Of a DNA stretch of 64,000 bases, positions 7,748-16,610 are shown piece by piece. Every line of letters begins with the position of its first letter. The stretch's first letter is position 1. The notes beneath the pieces were generated by a model that saw nothing but the letters and a program-made list of their open reading frames with translations, was not told the origin of the DNA and did not search any database. The stretch comes from Vibrio celticus (lineage in GTDB: Bacteria; Pseudomonadota; Gammaproteobacteria; Enterobacterales; Vibrionaceae). A program made the position numbers and the translations under genes. Where the stretch lies: contig NZ_AP025463.1 of NCBI RefSeq assembly GCF_024347335.1, forward strand, positions 3,286,001 to 3,350,000. The letters run 5' to 3'.

Positions 7748-8833
7748 CTACTTCACATACTCCATCGCAACACGCGAAGTCAGCTTAGTGACTAACTCGT
7801 AAGCGATAGTTCCGATATGTTCCGCCACTTCTTCTGAAGGTAAATCTTTACCCCACAGAGTCGCTTCATCGCCGACTTTATCTGCCGCATCAGGGCCTAG
7901 GTCAACCGTTAGCATGTCCATTGATACTCGTCCTGCGATCGGTGCTTTTCGACCGTTAACGAACACTGGAGTGCCGTTAGGTGCAGTGCGAGGATAACCA
8001 TCACCGTAACCAATCGCGATAACACCAACCTTGGTATCACGCTCACTGGTCCAGTTTCCGCCATAACCCACACTTTCACCGGCTTTCACATCGCGCACGG
8101 CAATCAGGTGTGAGGTCAGGGTCATCACAGGCAAAAATCCAAGCTCTTGCGCTGATTTATCAACAAACGGAGAGACACCATAAGAGATGATTCCCGGACG
8201 AACCCAATCAAGGTGGCTGTCTGGCCAAGCGAGCAAACCCGCAGAGGCAGCAAGTGAACGCTCACCTTCACAACCTTCGGTAAGAGATAAGAAAAGCTCT
8301 GTCTGTTCAACTGTGGTTGCTCTATCCAGTTCATCAGCACAACCGAAGTGGCTCATGTAACGTAGAGGTTTGGCAACATTCGCACATTGATGCAAACGCT
8401 CAACAAAGTTTTGGTATTGCTCAGGGCGAACACCTAATCGGTGCATGCCACTGTCGACTTTTAGCCATACCACAACGGGTGTTTCCAAATCCGCATTCTC
8501 TAGCGCGCTTAATTGCTCTTCACAATGCACCACGGTTTGAATGTTGTTGGTCACCAAGATTGGTAAATCGCCCGAAGAGTAAAATCCTTCCAGCAACAAA
8601 ATAGGTTTAACAATGCCACCAGCACGAAGTTGTAACGCTTCTTCAATACGCGCCACACCAAAAGCATCAGAGCTTTTTGAATGCTTGGCGATATGCAGTA
8701 AGCCGTGTCCGTAGCCATTGGCTTTCACAACAGACATGACCTTGCACTGAGGAGCCTTCGACTTTATCTGGTTCAGGTTATGTTCGAGCGCGTTTAAGTC
8801 AATGCTCGCCGTCGCCGCTTTCATGTAAGTCAT
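7748..8833 (-). CDS. alr: Alanine racemase
   Basis: PLP-dependent racemase that makes D-alanine for peptidoglycan. 361 residues. The PLP lysine is in VVKANGYGHG (about residue 38), the catalytic tyrosine in SVGYGGNW, and RPGIISYGVSPF, GRVSMDMLTVDLG and VIAIGYGDGYPR are family blocks. The frame begins MTYMKAATASIDL; starting at the second Met (8824) would match the E. coli protein better, but the first has slightly better spacing to GAG. It follows dnaB by six bases, the standard dnaB-alr arrangement. Confidence 0.96.
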   Translation of the reverse strand: MTYMKAATASIDLNALEHNLNQIKSKAPQCKVMSVVKANGYGHGLLHIAKHSKSSDAFGVARIEEALQLRAGGIVKPILLLEGFYSSGDLPILVTNNIQTVVHCEEQLSALENADLETPVVVWLKVDSGMHRLGVRPEQYQNFVERLHQCANVAKPLRYMSHFGCADELDRATTVEQTELFLSLTEGCEGERSLAASAGLLAWPDSHLDWVRPGIISYGVSPFVDKSAQELGFLPVMTLTSHLIAVRDVKAGESVGYGGNWTSERDTKVGVIAIGYGDGYPRTAPNGTPVFVNGRKAPIAGRVSMDMLTVDLGPDAADKVGDEATLWGKDLPSEEVAEHIGTIAYELVTKLTSRVAMEYVK

Positions 8834-8839
8834 TAGCGA

Positions 8840-10246
8840 TTACTCATCATCAAATGCAGGGCCTGCATAGTTATCAAATCGGGAGTGTTGGCCTTGGAAC
8901 GTAAGACGAACCGAACCGATCGGACCGTTACGTTGCTTACCAAGGATGATCTCAGCAATGCCTTTCAAGGAACTGTCTGGGTTATAAACCTCATCACGAT
9001 AGATGAACATGATCAAATCGGCATCTTGCTCAATCGAACCTGATTCACGCAAGTCCGAGTTAACTGGGCGCTTATCAGCACGTTGCTCTAGGGAACGGTT
9101 AAGCTGAGAAAGTGCCACAACCGGAACGTTGAGCTCTTTTGCTAACGCTTTCAATGAGCGAGAAATCTCGGCGATTTCAAGAGTACGGTTATCAGATAAC
9201 GAAGGTACACGCATTAATTGAAGGTAATCTATCATGATCATAGAGATACCATCGTGTTCACGAGCAATACGTCGAGCACGAGAACGCACCTCTGTTGGCG
9301 TTAGACCCGAGCTGTCATCGATATACATATTCTTCTTATCCATCAGAATACCCATACTCGACGAAATACGAGCCCAATCTTCATCGTCTAACTGACCAGT
9401 ACGAATCTTGGTTTGATCTACGCGAGAAAGTGACGCAAGCATACGCATCATCAGCTGTTCGGCTGGCATCTCTAGCGAGAAGATTAAAACCGGTTTGTCT
9501 TGCTTCATTGCTGCGTTTTCACACAAGTTCATCGCAAATGTGGTTTTACCCATCGATGGACGAGCAGCAACAATAATTAAGTCAGAGCCTTGTAGGCCTG
9601 CTGTTTTCTTGTTGAGGTCGTTGAAGCCAGTATCGACACCTGTCACACCATCTTGCGGCGTTTTGTACAGGATCTCGATACGTTCTAGTGTCTTCTCTAG
9701 AATGCTATCTACGTTTTGTGGACCTTCGTTTTCACTTGCACGGCCTTCGGCAATCGCGAAGACTTTACTCTCAGCCAGATCAACAAGTTCTTCCGATGTA
9801 CGACCTTGAGGGTCATAACCAGAATCAGCAATCTCATTCGCGACACCAATCAGACTACGAACAAGTGCACGTTGCGCCACGATATCCGCATACGCATTGA
9901 TGTTTGCGGCACTGGGTGTGTTTTTCGCTAGGTCAGCAAGGTAAGCAAAGCCACCCACTTCTTCAAGTTGCTCACGCAGCTCTAAATGTTCAGAGAGTGT
10001 AATAAGATCCAGAGGAGAACTTTCTTCAAGGATATCCTTTACCGCTTCAAAGATCAGACGGTGAGGACGGCTATAAAAGTCTTTGGCCACAACCTTTTCG
10101 GCAACCGTATCCCAGCGTTCGTTATCTAATAACAAACCGCCAATAACAGATTGCTCAGCTTCTAATGAATGTGGCGGGACCTTGATGGCGTCCACCTGAT
10201 CGTTGGCTGATTTCTGACTTTTGGTATCCACTATGACTACACTCAA
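8840..10246 (-). CDS. dnaB: Replicative DNA helicase DnaB
   Basis: Hexameric 5'-3' helicase that drives the replication fork. 468 residues. The N-terminal collar domain contains PPHSLEAEQSVIGGLLLDNERW. The RecA-like motor has Walker A (ARPSMGKTT, about residue 236), Walker B/H2 IMIDYLQLM, ALSQLNRSLEQRADKRP and SGSIEQDADLIMFIYRDE. There is no intein. First gene of a leftward unit dnaB-alr-Omp85-like gene; the 160 bases upstream are shared with a divergent DUF481 gene. Confidence 0.98.
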   Translation of the reverse strand: MSVVIVDTKSQKSANDQVDAIKVPPHSLEAEQSVIGGLLLDNERWDTVAEKVVAKDFYSRPHRLIFEAVKDILEESSPLDLITLSEHLELREQLEEVGGFAYLADLAKNTPSAANINAYADIVAQRALVRSLIGVANEIADSGYDPQGRTSEELVDLAESKVFAIAEGRASENEGPQNVDSILEKTLERIEILYKTPQDGVTGVDTGFNDLNKKTAGLQGSDLIIVAARPSMGKTTFAMNLCENAAMKQDKPVLIFSLEMPAEQLMMRMLASLSRVDQTKIRTGQLDDEDWARISSSMGILMDKKNMYIDDSSGLTPTEVRSRARRIAREHDGISMIMIDYLQLMRVPSLSDNRTLEIAEISRSLKALAKELNVPVVALSQLNRSLEQRADKRPVNSDLRESGSIEQDADLIMFIYRDEVYNPDSSLKGIAEIILGKQRNGPIGSVRLTFQGQHSRFDNYAGPAFDDE

Positions 10247-10407
10247 TAACTAATAATGATCGTTCATTATACCCAAGAACATCCGTTTGTAATCCGATCC
10301 TATGAGTTTGTTTTATTCTTCAGGAAGAATTTACCTATTGCTGACGGAATTAACCAAGGGTAGCATTACGATCCTGCCATTCACTCACTGTATAACTAGA
10401 GGTATGC

Positions 10408-11283
10408 GTGTCCAAATTATTGGCTCTGAGCACTGGTCTTTTAAGCACTGGTCTCCTGAGCGCTCCGATGGCCTTAGCTGATGATACTAAAGCCTCTGTT
10501 GATGCAATCCTCGACTCTATAGTAGTTTCAGGACCTACTGCTGAGTCGATCGTCGTTGCACCGACACCTGAAGAAAAAGAGTTGGATATCGCACCGAGTG
10601 ATACAGAACTGCCGAGCCCGCTAAAAACGGAAGTCGAATTCGGATATCAGTCGCATACTGGTAACTCTGATTCACGAGCGCTTAACGCACGCCTAAAAGG
10701 TGAGTACACAACGGGTCGCCACAGAAGCAGTGGTGAATGGAAGTATTACAATCTCTACAAAGATGGCGAAGAAGATAAAAGACAATCGACTTACACCGCT
10801 CAGAGTGACTACAAGTTAAGTCCAAAAACCTATCTCTACGGCAGTTTTAAAGGGGTCGATTCACGATACAGCGCCTATTTTAAGGACTACACCGTTTCGA
10901 GTGGTCTGGGTTATCAGTTTTCAAATACCGAAGAGTTTGTGTTGGAAGTGGAAGTGGGGCCGGGTTATCGCTATCAAGAACCCAACCTTGATGAAATAGA
11001 CGATGATGACATCATCTTTCCGGATATTGTTGAAGAAGCAATTTTTCGTAGCAATATCAATACGTCTTGGCAGGCGCTACCCAACTTGCAACTCAAAGCC
11101 GATGTGACACTGGTCTCGGGTAACAGTAACTTGAGTGTGGATACCGAATTAGAAGCGATCAACGATATCACGGATAATATTGCCTTGAAGATAGCGCACT
11201 CTCGACAATTCCACGACAAGGTACCTGAAGGGTTAAGTAAAGGTGACTCGGTGCTATCGGTTAACCTGCTATTCCAATTCTAA
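10408..11283 (+). CDS. DUF481 family outer membrane protein
   Basis: Predicted outer membrane barrel of 291 residues resembling DUF481/YdiY proteins. The pattern includes EFGYQSHTGNSDSRALNARLKGEY, YGSFKGVDSRYSAYFKDYTVSSGLGYQF and a C-terminal strand VLSVNLLFQF. GTG at 10408 is the start: AGAGG is five bases before it, and the ATG at 10404 is in another frame. The signal peptide contains a short in-frame tandem repeat (LSTGLLSTGLLSAP). An acidic, Pro-rich linker (about residues 45-75) joins signal and barrel. Function is not known. Confidence 0.8.
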   Translation: MSKLLALSTGLLSTGLLSAPMALADDTKASVDAILDSIVVSGPTAESIVVAPTPEEKELDIAPSDTELPSPLKTEVEFGYQSHTGNSDSRALNARLKGEYTTGRHRSSGEWKYYNLYKDGEEDKRQSTYTAQSDYKLSPKTYLYGSFKGVDSRYSAYFKDYTVSSGLGYQFSNTEEFVLEVEVGPGYRYQEPNLDEIDDDDIIFPDIVEEAIFRSNINTSWQALPNLQLKADVTLVSGNSNLSVDTELEAINDITDNIALKIAHSRQFHDKVPEGLSKGDSVLSVNLLFQF

Positions 11284-11392
11284 GCTTAGCTACAGCGACT
11301 ACGACTGGACTGCCGTTCAGCAATAACAGCTTATGGATCACTGTAAGCTTTTTACCTAGTGTTGCCCTTCCTTATTTCTATATTCCAGACAT

Positions 11393-11420
11393 AAAAAAAC
11401 ACCAGCCGAAGCTGGTGTTT
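11393..11420 (-). terminator. Terminator of the rpsF-rpsR-rplI operon
   Basis: Stem AAACACCAGC / GCTGGTGTTT with CGAA loop (11397-11420), followed on the minus strand by seven T. It is 39 bases past the rplI stop. Confidence 0.9.
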
Positions 11421-11458
11421 AAAACTTTCAAAAGAAAGTATTCGTCTTGGTACTGAAA

Positions 11459-11911
11459 TTACTCAGCTGCAACGATAGCGATTTTCGCAGTAGCAAAAAC
11501 TTCAGAGTGAAGTTGGATGCTTACTTCGAATTCGCCGATGTTACGTAGAGCGCCTTCAGGTAGGCGTACTTCGCTCTTAGCTACTGCAACACCTGCCGCT
11601 GTAATAGCGTCAGCGATGTCACGAGTACCGATAGAACCGAATAGTTTACCTTCGTCACCAGCTTTAGAAGCGATTGTAACGCCTTCTAGAGTGTTAACGC
11701 TCTCTGCACGAGCTTCAGCAGCAGCTAGTTGCTCAGCAACTTTAGCTTCTAGTTCAGCACGACGAGTTTCGAACATAGCAACGTTGTCTTTAGTTGCCAT
11801 AACTGCTTTACCCTGTGGGATAAGGAAGTTACGAGCGTAACCAGATTTAACGTTTACTTGGTCGCCAAGGCCACCTAGGTTACCGATCTTATCAAGTAGA
11901 ATAACTTGCAT
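11459..11911 (-). CDS. rplI: 50S ribosomal protein L9
   Basis: Large-subunit protein of 150 residues with the invariant N-terminal domain MQVILLDKIGNLGGLGDQVNVKSGYARNFLIPQGKA, a long connecting helix (RRAELEAKVAEQLAAAEARAE) and a C-terminal RNA-binding domain with KLFGSIGTRDIADAI. Last gene of the leftward ribosomal operon, 38 bases after rpsR. Confidence 0.98.
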   Translation of the reverse strand: MQVILLDKIGNLGGLGDQVNVKSGYARNFLIPQGKAVMATKDNVAMFETRRAELEAKVAEQLAAAEARAESVNTLEGVTIASKAGDEGKLFGSIGTRDIADAITAAGVAVAKSEVRLPEGALRNIGEFEVSIQLHSEVFATAKIAIVAAE

Positions 11912-11949
11912 TATCTTAGTCCTCTTAAACTATTATTAACTATTACCGA

Positions 11950-12177
11950 TTACTGATGCTTGTCAGTGTACGGTAGTAGAGCTAGGTAACGAGAACGCTT
12001 GATAGCGCGAGCTAGTTGACGCTGGTACTTAGCGCTTGTACCAGTGATACGGCTAGGTACGATTTTACCAGCTTCAGTGATGTAGTTTTTAAGAGTTGCT
12101 ACGTCTTTGTAGTCAATCTCTTGTACGCCTTCTGCAGTGAAACGGCAGAATTTACGGCGACGGAAGAAACGAGCCAT
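11950..12177 (-). CDS. rpsR: 30S ribosomal protein S18
   Basis: Basic 75-residue protein beginning MARFFRRRKFCRFTAEGVQEIDYKD and ending IKRSRYLALLPYTDKHQ, a near-perfect S18. AGGAGA lies six bases before the ATG. The gap to rpsF is 112 bases and holds no priB, which often sits here in enterobacteria. Confidence 0.98.
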   Translation of the reverse strand: MARFFRRRKFCRFTAEGVQEIDYKDVATLKNYITEAGKIVPSRITGTSAKYQRQLARAIKRSRYLALLPYTDKHQ

Positions 12178-12289
12178 GGGCTATCTCCTGATCTTAAATT
12201 TAGTAAAGCGGTCTTTCACAATTATCGAAATAACTATCAACGACCTAAAACAAGTTGAGAATTTTTTAAGGCGTTAAGCCAAAAAAGAA

Positions 12290-12679
12290 TTACTCAGCAG
12301 CTGCTTCTGGTTTAGCTTCTGTACGCTCTTCGCGACGAGGAGCACGCTCTGCACGCTCTTCTTTTTGCTTAAGCATAATAGATTGCTCAGTCACAGCGCC
12401 TTTAGTGCGCATGATCATGTTACGTAGAACTGCATCGTTGAAACGGAAAGCAGTTTCTAGCTCGTCAATCACTTCTTGACCAGCTTCAACGTTCATAAGA
12501 ACGTAGTGAGCTTTGTGAAGCTTGTTGATTGGGTAAGCCATTTGACGACGACCCCAGTCTTCTAGACGGTGGATAGTACCGCCAGCTTCAGTGATAGAAC
12601 CAGTGTAACGCTCGATCATGCCAGCAACTTGCTCGCTTTGATCAGGGTGAACCATGAATACGATTTCGTAATGACGCAT
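12290..12679 (-). CDS. rpsF: 30S ribosomal protein S6
   Basis: 129-residue S6 beginning MRHYEIVFMVHPDQSEQVAGMIERY, with GRRQMAYPINKLHKAHYVLMNVE. The C-terminus carries an acidic/basic tail (ERAPRREERTEAKPEAAAE); in E. coli the S6 tail is modified with extra glutamates by RimK, and a Glu-rich end is seen here too. First gene of the operon, with a promoter candidate at 12780-12806. Confidence 0.98.
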   Translation of the reverse strand: MRHYEIVFMVHPDQSEQVAGMIERYTGSITEAGGTIHRLEDWGRRQMAYPINKLHKAHYVLMNVEAGQEVIDELETAFRFNDAVLRNMIMRTKGAVTEQSIMLKQKEERAERAPRREERTEAKPEAAAE

Positions 12680-12779
12680 TTGGTTGCTCCTTACGGATTA
12701 TTAGCTTCCACGAGTGGCCCGGTCGTCCAGAGGAAGCAAGGAACTAAAGATAAATGACCGAGTTTTAAGGACGGCAAAT

Positions 12780-12806
12780 ATTATAGAAAGAACCCTGTAT
12801 TGGCAA
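12780..12806 (-). promoter_or_regulatory. Sigma-70 promoter candidate of rpsF operon
   Basis: On the minus strand TTGCCA (12801-12806) and TATAAT (12780-12785) are separated by 15 bases, about 100 bases upstream of rpsF. The spacer is short but both boxes are good. Confidence 0.5.
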
Positions 12807-12948
12807 GTGATATTTGGCGAATAATGAAACAGTTTTTCTTTCGCCATCTAGCCATCCAGTAATCGCAATTTCCACCCTATTTGAGCAGATAAAACAAACG
12901 CCCACCACCTAAGTAATGAGCGTTTAATATTTGAATATTTTCAATCTA

Positions 12949-13689
12949 TTACTGAGCTAAGCGTTGACGTACCGCTTCGAACAGACAGATACCTGATGCT
13001 ACCGAAACGTTTAGGCTCGATACGCTACCAGCCATCGGGATCTTAATCAGATCATCACAGGTTTCACGCGTTAGACGACGCATACCATCACCTTCTGCAC
13101 CCATAACTACCGCAAGAGGGCCTGTTAGTTTCGCTTGGTAGATATCATGCGTTGCTTCACCTGCCGTACCCACAAACCATACACCCTGTTCTTGCAGTGC
13201 TCGCATTGTGCGAGCTAAGTTGGTTACACGCACGAGAGGAACTGTTTCAGCCGCACCACACGCTACCTTGCTTACCGTTGCTGTTAACGGTGAAGAGCGA
13301 TCTTTCGGTACGATAACCGCAGCAACACCTGCGGCATCCGCGTTACGCAGACAAGCACCTAGGTTATGAGGGTCGGTTACGCCGTCTAGAACCAACAGCA
13401 AAGGCTGTTCGTGCTGCGCTAGGATATCGTCTAGGTGAGTTTCATTAAGCTGCTTAGCAGGCTTCACCTTAGCAATAAGGCCTTGGTGATTCGCACCTTG
13501 TGCTTTTTCATCCAGCGGCTTACGACCCATCTGTTGAATCGACACACCAAACTGTTGTAGTTGGTTCAGTAATGGAAGAAGACGCTCGTCTTGGCGACCT
13601 TTCAGTACATACGCTTCGATAAAACGTGCAGGATCTTTTTCTAGTACGGCTTTCACCGCGTGAATACCGTAAATAAATTCGTTACTCAT
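12949..13689 (-). CDS. rlmB: 23S rRNA (guanosine-2251-2'-O)-methyltransferase
   Basis: SPOUT-class 2'-O-methyltransferase of 246 residues acting on G2251 of the 23S rRNA P-loop. An N-terminal substrate-binding domain (YGIHAVKAVLEKDP) is followed by the knot: DGVTDPHNLGACLRNADAAGVAAVIVP, VMGAEGDGMRRLTRETCDDLIKIPM, and SLNVSVASGICLFEAVRQR. It lies downstream of rnr with a gap of 172 bases, as in the E. coli rnr-rlmB order. Confidence 0.95.
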   Translation of the reverse strand: MSNEFIYGIHAVKAVLEKDPARFIEAYVLKGRQDERLLPLLNQLQQFGVSIQQMGRKPLDEKAQGANHQGLIAKVKPAKQLNETHLDDILAQHEQPLLLVLDGVTDPHNLGACLRNADAAGVAAVIVPKDRSSPLTATVSKVACGAAETVPLVRVTNLARTMRALQEQGVWFVGTAGEATHDIYQAKLTGPLAVVMGAEGDGMRRLTRETCDDLIKIPMAGSVSSLNVSVASGICLFEAVRQRLAQ

Positions 13690-13861
13690 TGTCTCAACTT
13701 ACTCTTATTGCTCAGAGAAGAATGACATCAATGCCGATGCATCCCTCTCTGTGTTGTTCATTTCGAGAGCATGCGTCTTGCGCCTGATACTCTCGCATTA
13801 AAGTCATTTCGTATTAAATCAGTTAGGCGCTAAACCTGATTAGCCTAGTGCCTTATTGACC

Positions 13862-16363
13862 TTAAGATTTATCAGCCTTTGGCTTACGGCTTGCAGCACG
13901 CTTTTTCTTAGCGCGAGCTTTAGCAGCACCGGTTTTATTCGCTGGCTTTTTCTTCTTAGCAGGGCCTTCGCTGCTTCCGTCAGGTCGCTTAGTTGGCTCA
14001 ACCATAGGCTTCGCTGATACACCTGGCTTATTACTCTTCACTACTGAGCGCTTCTTGCTTTTCGCCTTTTTCATCGCTTCTGCTGCACGCTTCTTGGCTG
14101 TTTTGCCTTTACCACGCGGCTGACGATCAGTGTCTTCTAAGTCAAAGTCGATTTGGCGAGTTTCTAAGTTAACCGCAGAAACTTTCACTTTAACCGAATC
14201 ACCCAAGCGGTAGATATTACCAGAGCTTTCACCCACGAGACGCTGACCAACAGCATCAAATTGGTAGTAATCGTTCGCTAGCGCTGAGATATGTACCAAG
14301 CCATCAATGTGCAGTTCAGTTAGACGAACAAAGAAGCCGAAGCCAGTCACGTTGGCAATTACACCATCCATCACTTCACCGACATGGTCTTGCATGTATT
14401 CACACTTCAACCAGTCGTTTACTTCACGCGTTGCGTCATCAGCACGACGCTCAGTCATTGAACACTGCTCGCCGTAGAAGTCCATATCATCGAAAGTGTA
14501 GTGGTAACCACCGGTTGGCGTCCAACGTTCGCTGTTACGACCGCCTTCTTTCGCAATAAGGTACTTAATCGCACGGTGCAATAGCAAGTCAGGGTAACGA
14601 CGAATCGGCGAGGTAAAGTGAGCATAGCGTTTAAGGGCTAAGCCAAAGTGACCCGCGTTATCCGCGTTGTAGACCGCTTGCTTCATTGAACGAAGTAGCA
14701 TGGTTTGGATTAATTCACGGTCTTCACGTTCGTTAATCTGTTGCATCAATTGTGCATAGTCTACTGGTGATGGTGACAGACCACCTTCCAGTGTTAAACC
14801 TAATTCACTTAAGAAGCTCTTGAAGCCCATTAAGCGCTCTTCGCCCGGAGTTTCATGAACACGGTACAGAGCAGGCTCTTTCGCTTTTTCTACGTAAGAT
14901 GCCGATGCGATGTTCGCAAGAATCATACACTCTTCGATGATCTTGTGTGCATCGTTACGAATTACCGGTTCAATACGGTCGATCTTACGATCCGCATTGA
15001 AGATAAATTTGGTTTCTACCGTTTCAAACTCAATCGCACCACGCTCATCACGCGTTTTCTTGAGAACTTTGTACATCTTGTGCAGTTCTTCAAGATGCGG
15101 CACTTCTGGCTCGTAACGCTCACGAAGTTCTTCATTGCCATCTAAGATCGCGCCTACTTTATTGTAAGTAAGACGAGCATGAGAGTTCATTACCGCTTCG
15201 TAGTGCTTGTAACCCGACAGCTTACCTTTGTCTGAGATAGTCATCTCACACACCATACATAAACGGTCTACTTGAGGGTTCAATGAACACAAACCATTTG
15301 AAAGCACTTCAGGCAGCATTGGGACAACTTGTGACGGGAAGTATACCGAGTTACCACGGTTAATCGCTTCTTTGTCTAGCGCTGTATCTGGGCGAACGTA
15401 GTAACTTACGTCAGCAATCGCTACCCATAGACGCCAGCCGCCGCCTTTCTTCGCTTCACAGTAAACCGCATCATCGAAATCACGTGCATCTTCACCATCA
15501 ATGGTAACCAATGGCAGTTTACGCAGGTCTACACGTCCTTCTTTTGCTTCTTCAGGAACATGCTCACCTAAGTTTTCGATTTGCTTATCTACCGCTTCAG
15601 GCCACTCTTGTGGGATCTGGTGAGTACGGATCGCAATTTGCGTTTCCATACCCGGCGCCATGTTTTCACCAAGAACTTCGGTTACTTTACCCATCATGTT
15701 ACGAGAACGACCACCGCGATCCGTAATCTCAATCACAACCACATTACCCATTCGAGCACCGCCTTTATGCTCAGTAGGGATCTGGATGTCGTGACTAATA
15801 CGCGAATCATCAGCAACAACGTAAGAATGGCCGTACTCTAGGAAGAAGCGACCAACAAGTGGCGTTTTACGCTCTTCAAGCACACGAACCAAACGGCCTT
15901 CACGACGGCCACGCTTACTGTTATCAGTAGGCTGAACCAATACGTAATCACCGTGCATGATGGTTTTCATCTGATGATGTGGCAGCACGATATCATTGTC
16001 TTTACCCACACTGCCGTCTGGGCGAACCCAGCCATGACCGTCTTTATGACCAATCACATAGCCTTTGATCAGTTCCATCTTCTCAGGCAATGCGTAGCAC
16101 TGACGACGAGTAAAGATAAGCTGTCCATCACGCTCCATTGCACGTAAACGACGACGCAGCCCTTCATATTGTTCCTCTCCAGCAAGACCCAAAGCTTCGA
16201 ATAGATCGTTGCGGTTCATCGGAATATTCGCGTCTGTTAAAAACGAAATAATGAACTCTCGGCTTGGTACTGGGTTATCGTAATTTTTCGACTCTCGGTC
16301 GGCAAAAGGATCAACAGTGGTTGTCGCTGTCGTGTTTTCTGACGTTGGTGTGTTTTTTGACAT
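13862..16363 (-). CDS. rnr: Ribonuclease R
   Basis: Processive 3'-5' exoribonuclease able to degrade structured RNA. 833 residues (E. coli 813). Order of domains: N-terminal winged helix (about 25-95), cold-shock OB folds, the RNB catalytic domain with the Asp cluster IDGEDARDFDDAVYC (about residue 289), SPIRRYPDLLLHRAI, an S1 domain (GEVMDGVIANVTGFGFFVRL) and a very Lys/Ala-rich tail from about residue 745. The tail is typical of RNase R and binds RNA and helper factors. A 247-base gap separates it from a divergent amidohydrolase gene; no nsrR is present upstream, unlike E. coli. Confidence 0.97.
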   Translation of the reverse strand: MSKNTPTSENTTATTTVDPFADRESKNYDNPVPSREFIISFLTDANIPMNRNDLFEALGLAGEEQYEGLRRRLRAMERDGQLIFTRRQCYALPEKMELIKGYVIGHKDGHGWVRPDGSVGKDNDIVLPHHQMKTIMHGDYVLVQPTDNSKRGRREGRLVRVLEERKTPLVGRFFLEYGHSYVVADDSRISHDIQIPTEHKGGARMGNVVVIEITDRGGRSRNMMGKVTEVLGENMAPGMETQIAIRTHQIPQEWPEAVDKQIENLGEHVPEEAKEGRVDLRKLPLVTIDGEDARDFDDAVYCEAKKGGGWRLWVAIADVSYYVRPDTALDKEAINRGNSVYFPSQVVPMLPEVLSNGLCSLNPQVDRLCMVCEMTISDKGKLSGYKHYEAVMNSHARLTYNKVGAILDGNEELRERYEPEVPHLEELHKMYKVLKKTRDERGAIEFETVETKFIFNADRKIDRIEPVIRNDAHKIIEECMILANIASASYVEKAKEPALYRVHETPGEERLMGFKSFLSELGLTLEGGLSPSPVDYAQLMQQINEREDRELIQTMLLRSMKQAVYNADNAGHFGLALKRYAHFTSPIRRYPDLLLHRAIKYLIAKEGGRNSERWTPTGGYHYTFDDMDFYGEQCSMTERRADDATREVNDWLKCEYMQDHVGEVMDGVIANVTGFGFFVRLTELHIDGLVHISALANDYYQFDAVGQRLVGESSGNIYRLGDSVKVKVSAVNLETRQIDFDLEDTDRQPRGKGKTAKKRAAEAMKKAKSKKRSVVKSNKPGVSAKPMVEPTKRPDGSSEGPAKKKKPANKTGAAKARAKKKRAASRKPKADKS

Positions 16364-16537
16364 AGGCGGGCCTGCTTAAGCAAGGAAGGTATATACCCCT
16401 AGTATATCTGATGCTAGGGGTAAGCTACAGATATGCTTTAGAAAACACTCAAATAACCTCAGATTGATACATATCTTCACTTTGTGAAACATCGCTTCAT
16501 AGACGTGGACTATCATCAAAATTTCAAGCAAACGATA

Positions 16538-16553
16538 AAACAAACGTTTGCGC
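16538..16553 (+). promoter_or_regulatory. PurR-like operator before the amidohydrolase gene
   Basis: AAACAAACGTTTGCGC matches the PurR consensus ACGCAAACGTTTGCGT at 13 of 16 positions, with the central AAACGTTTGCG intact. It ends 57 bases before the ATG at 16611, a usual place for repression. It could also be read by another LacI-family protein. Confidence 0.6.
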
Positions 16554-16610
16554 CATGAATGAAATACACTATTATCCACGCACTTTACCAACTCCTGTTC
16601 TGGGTATGAT

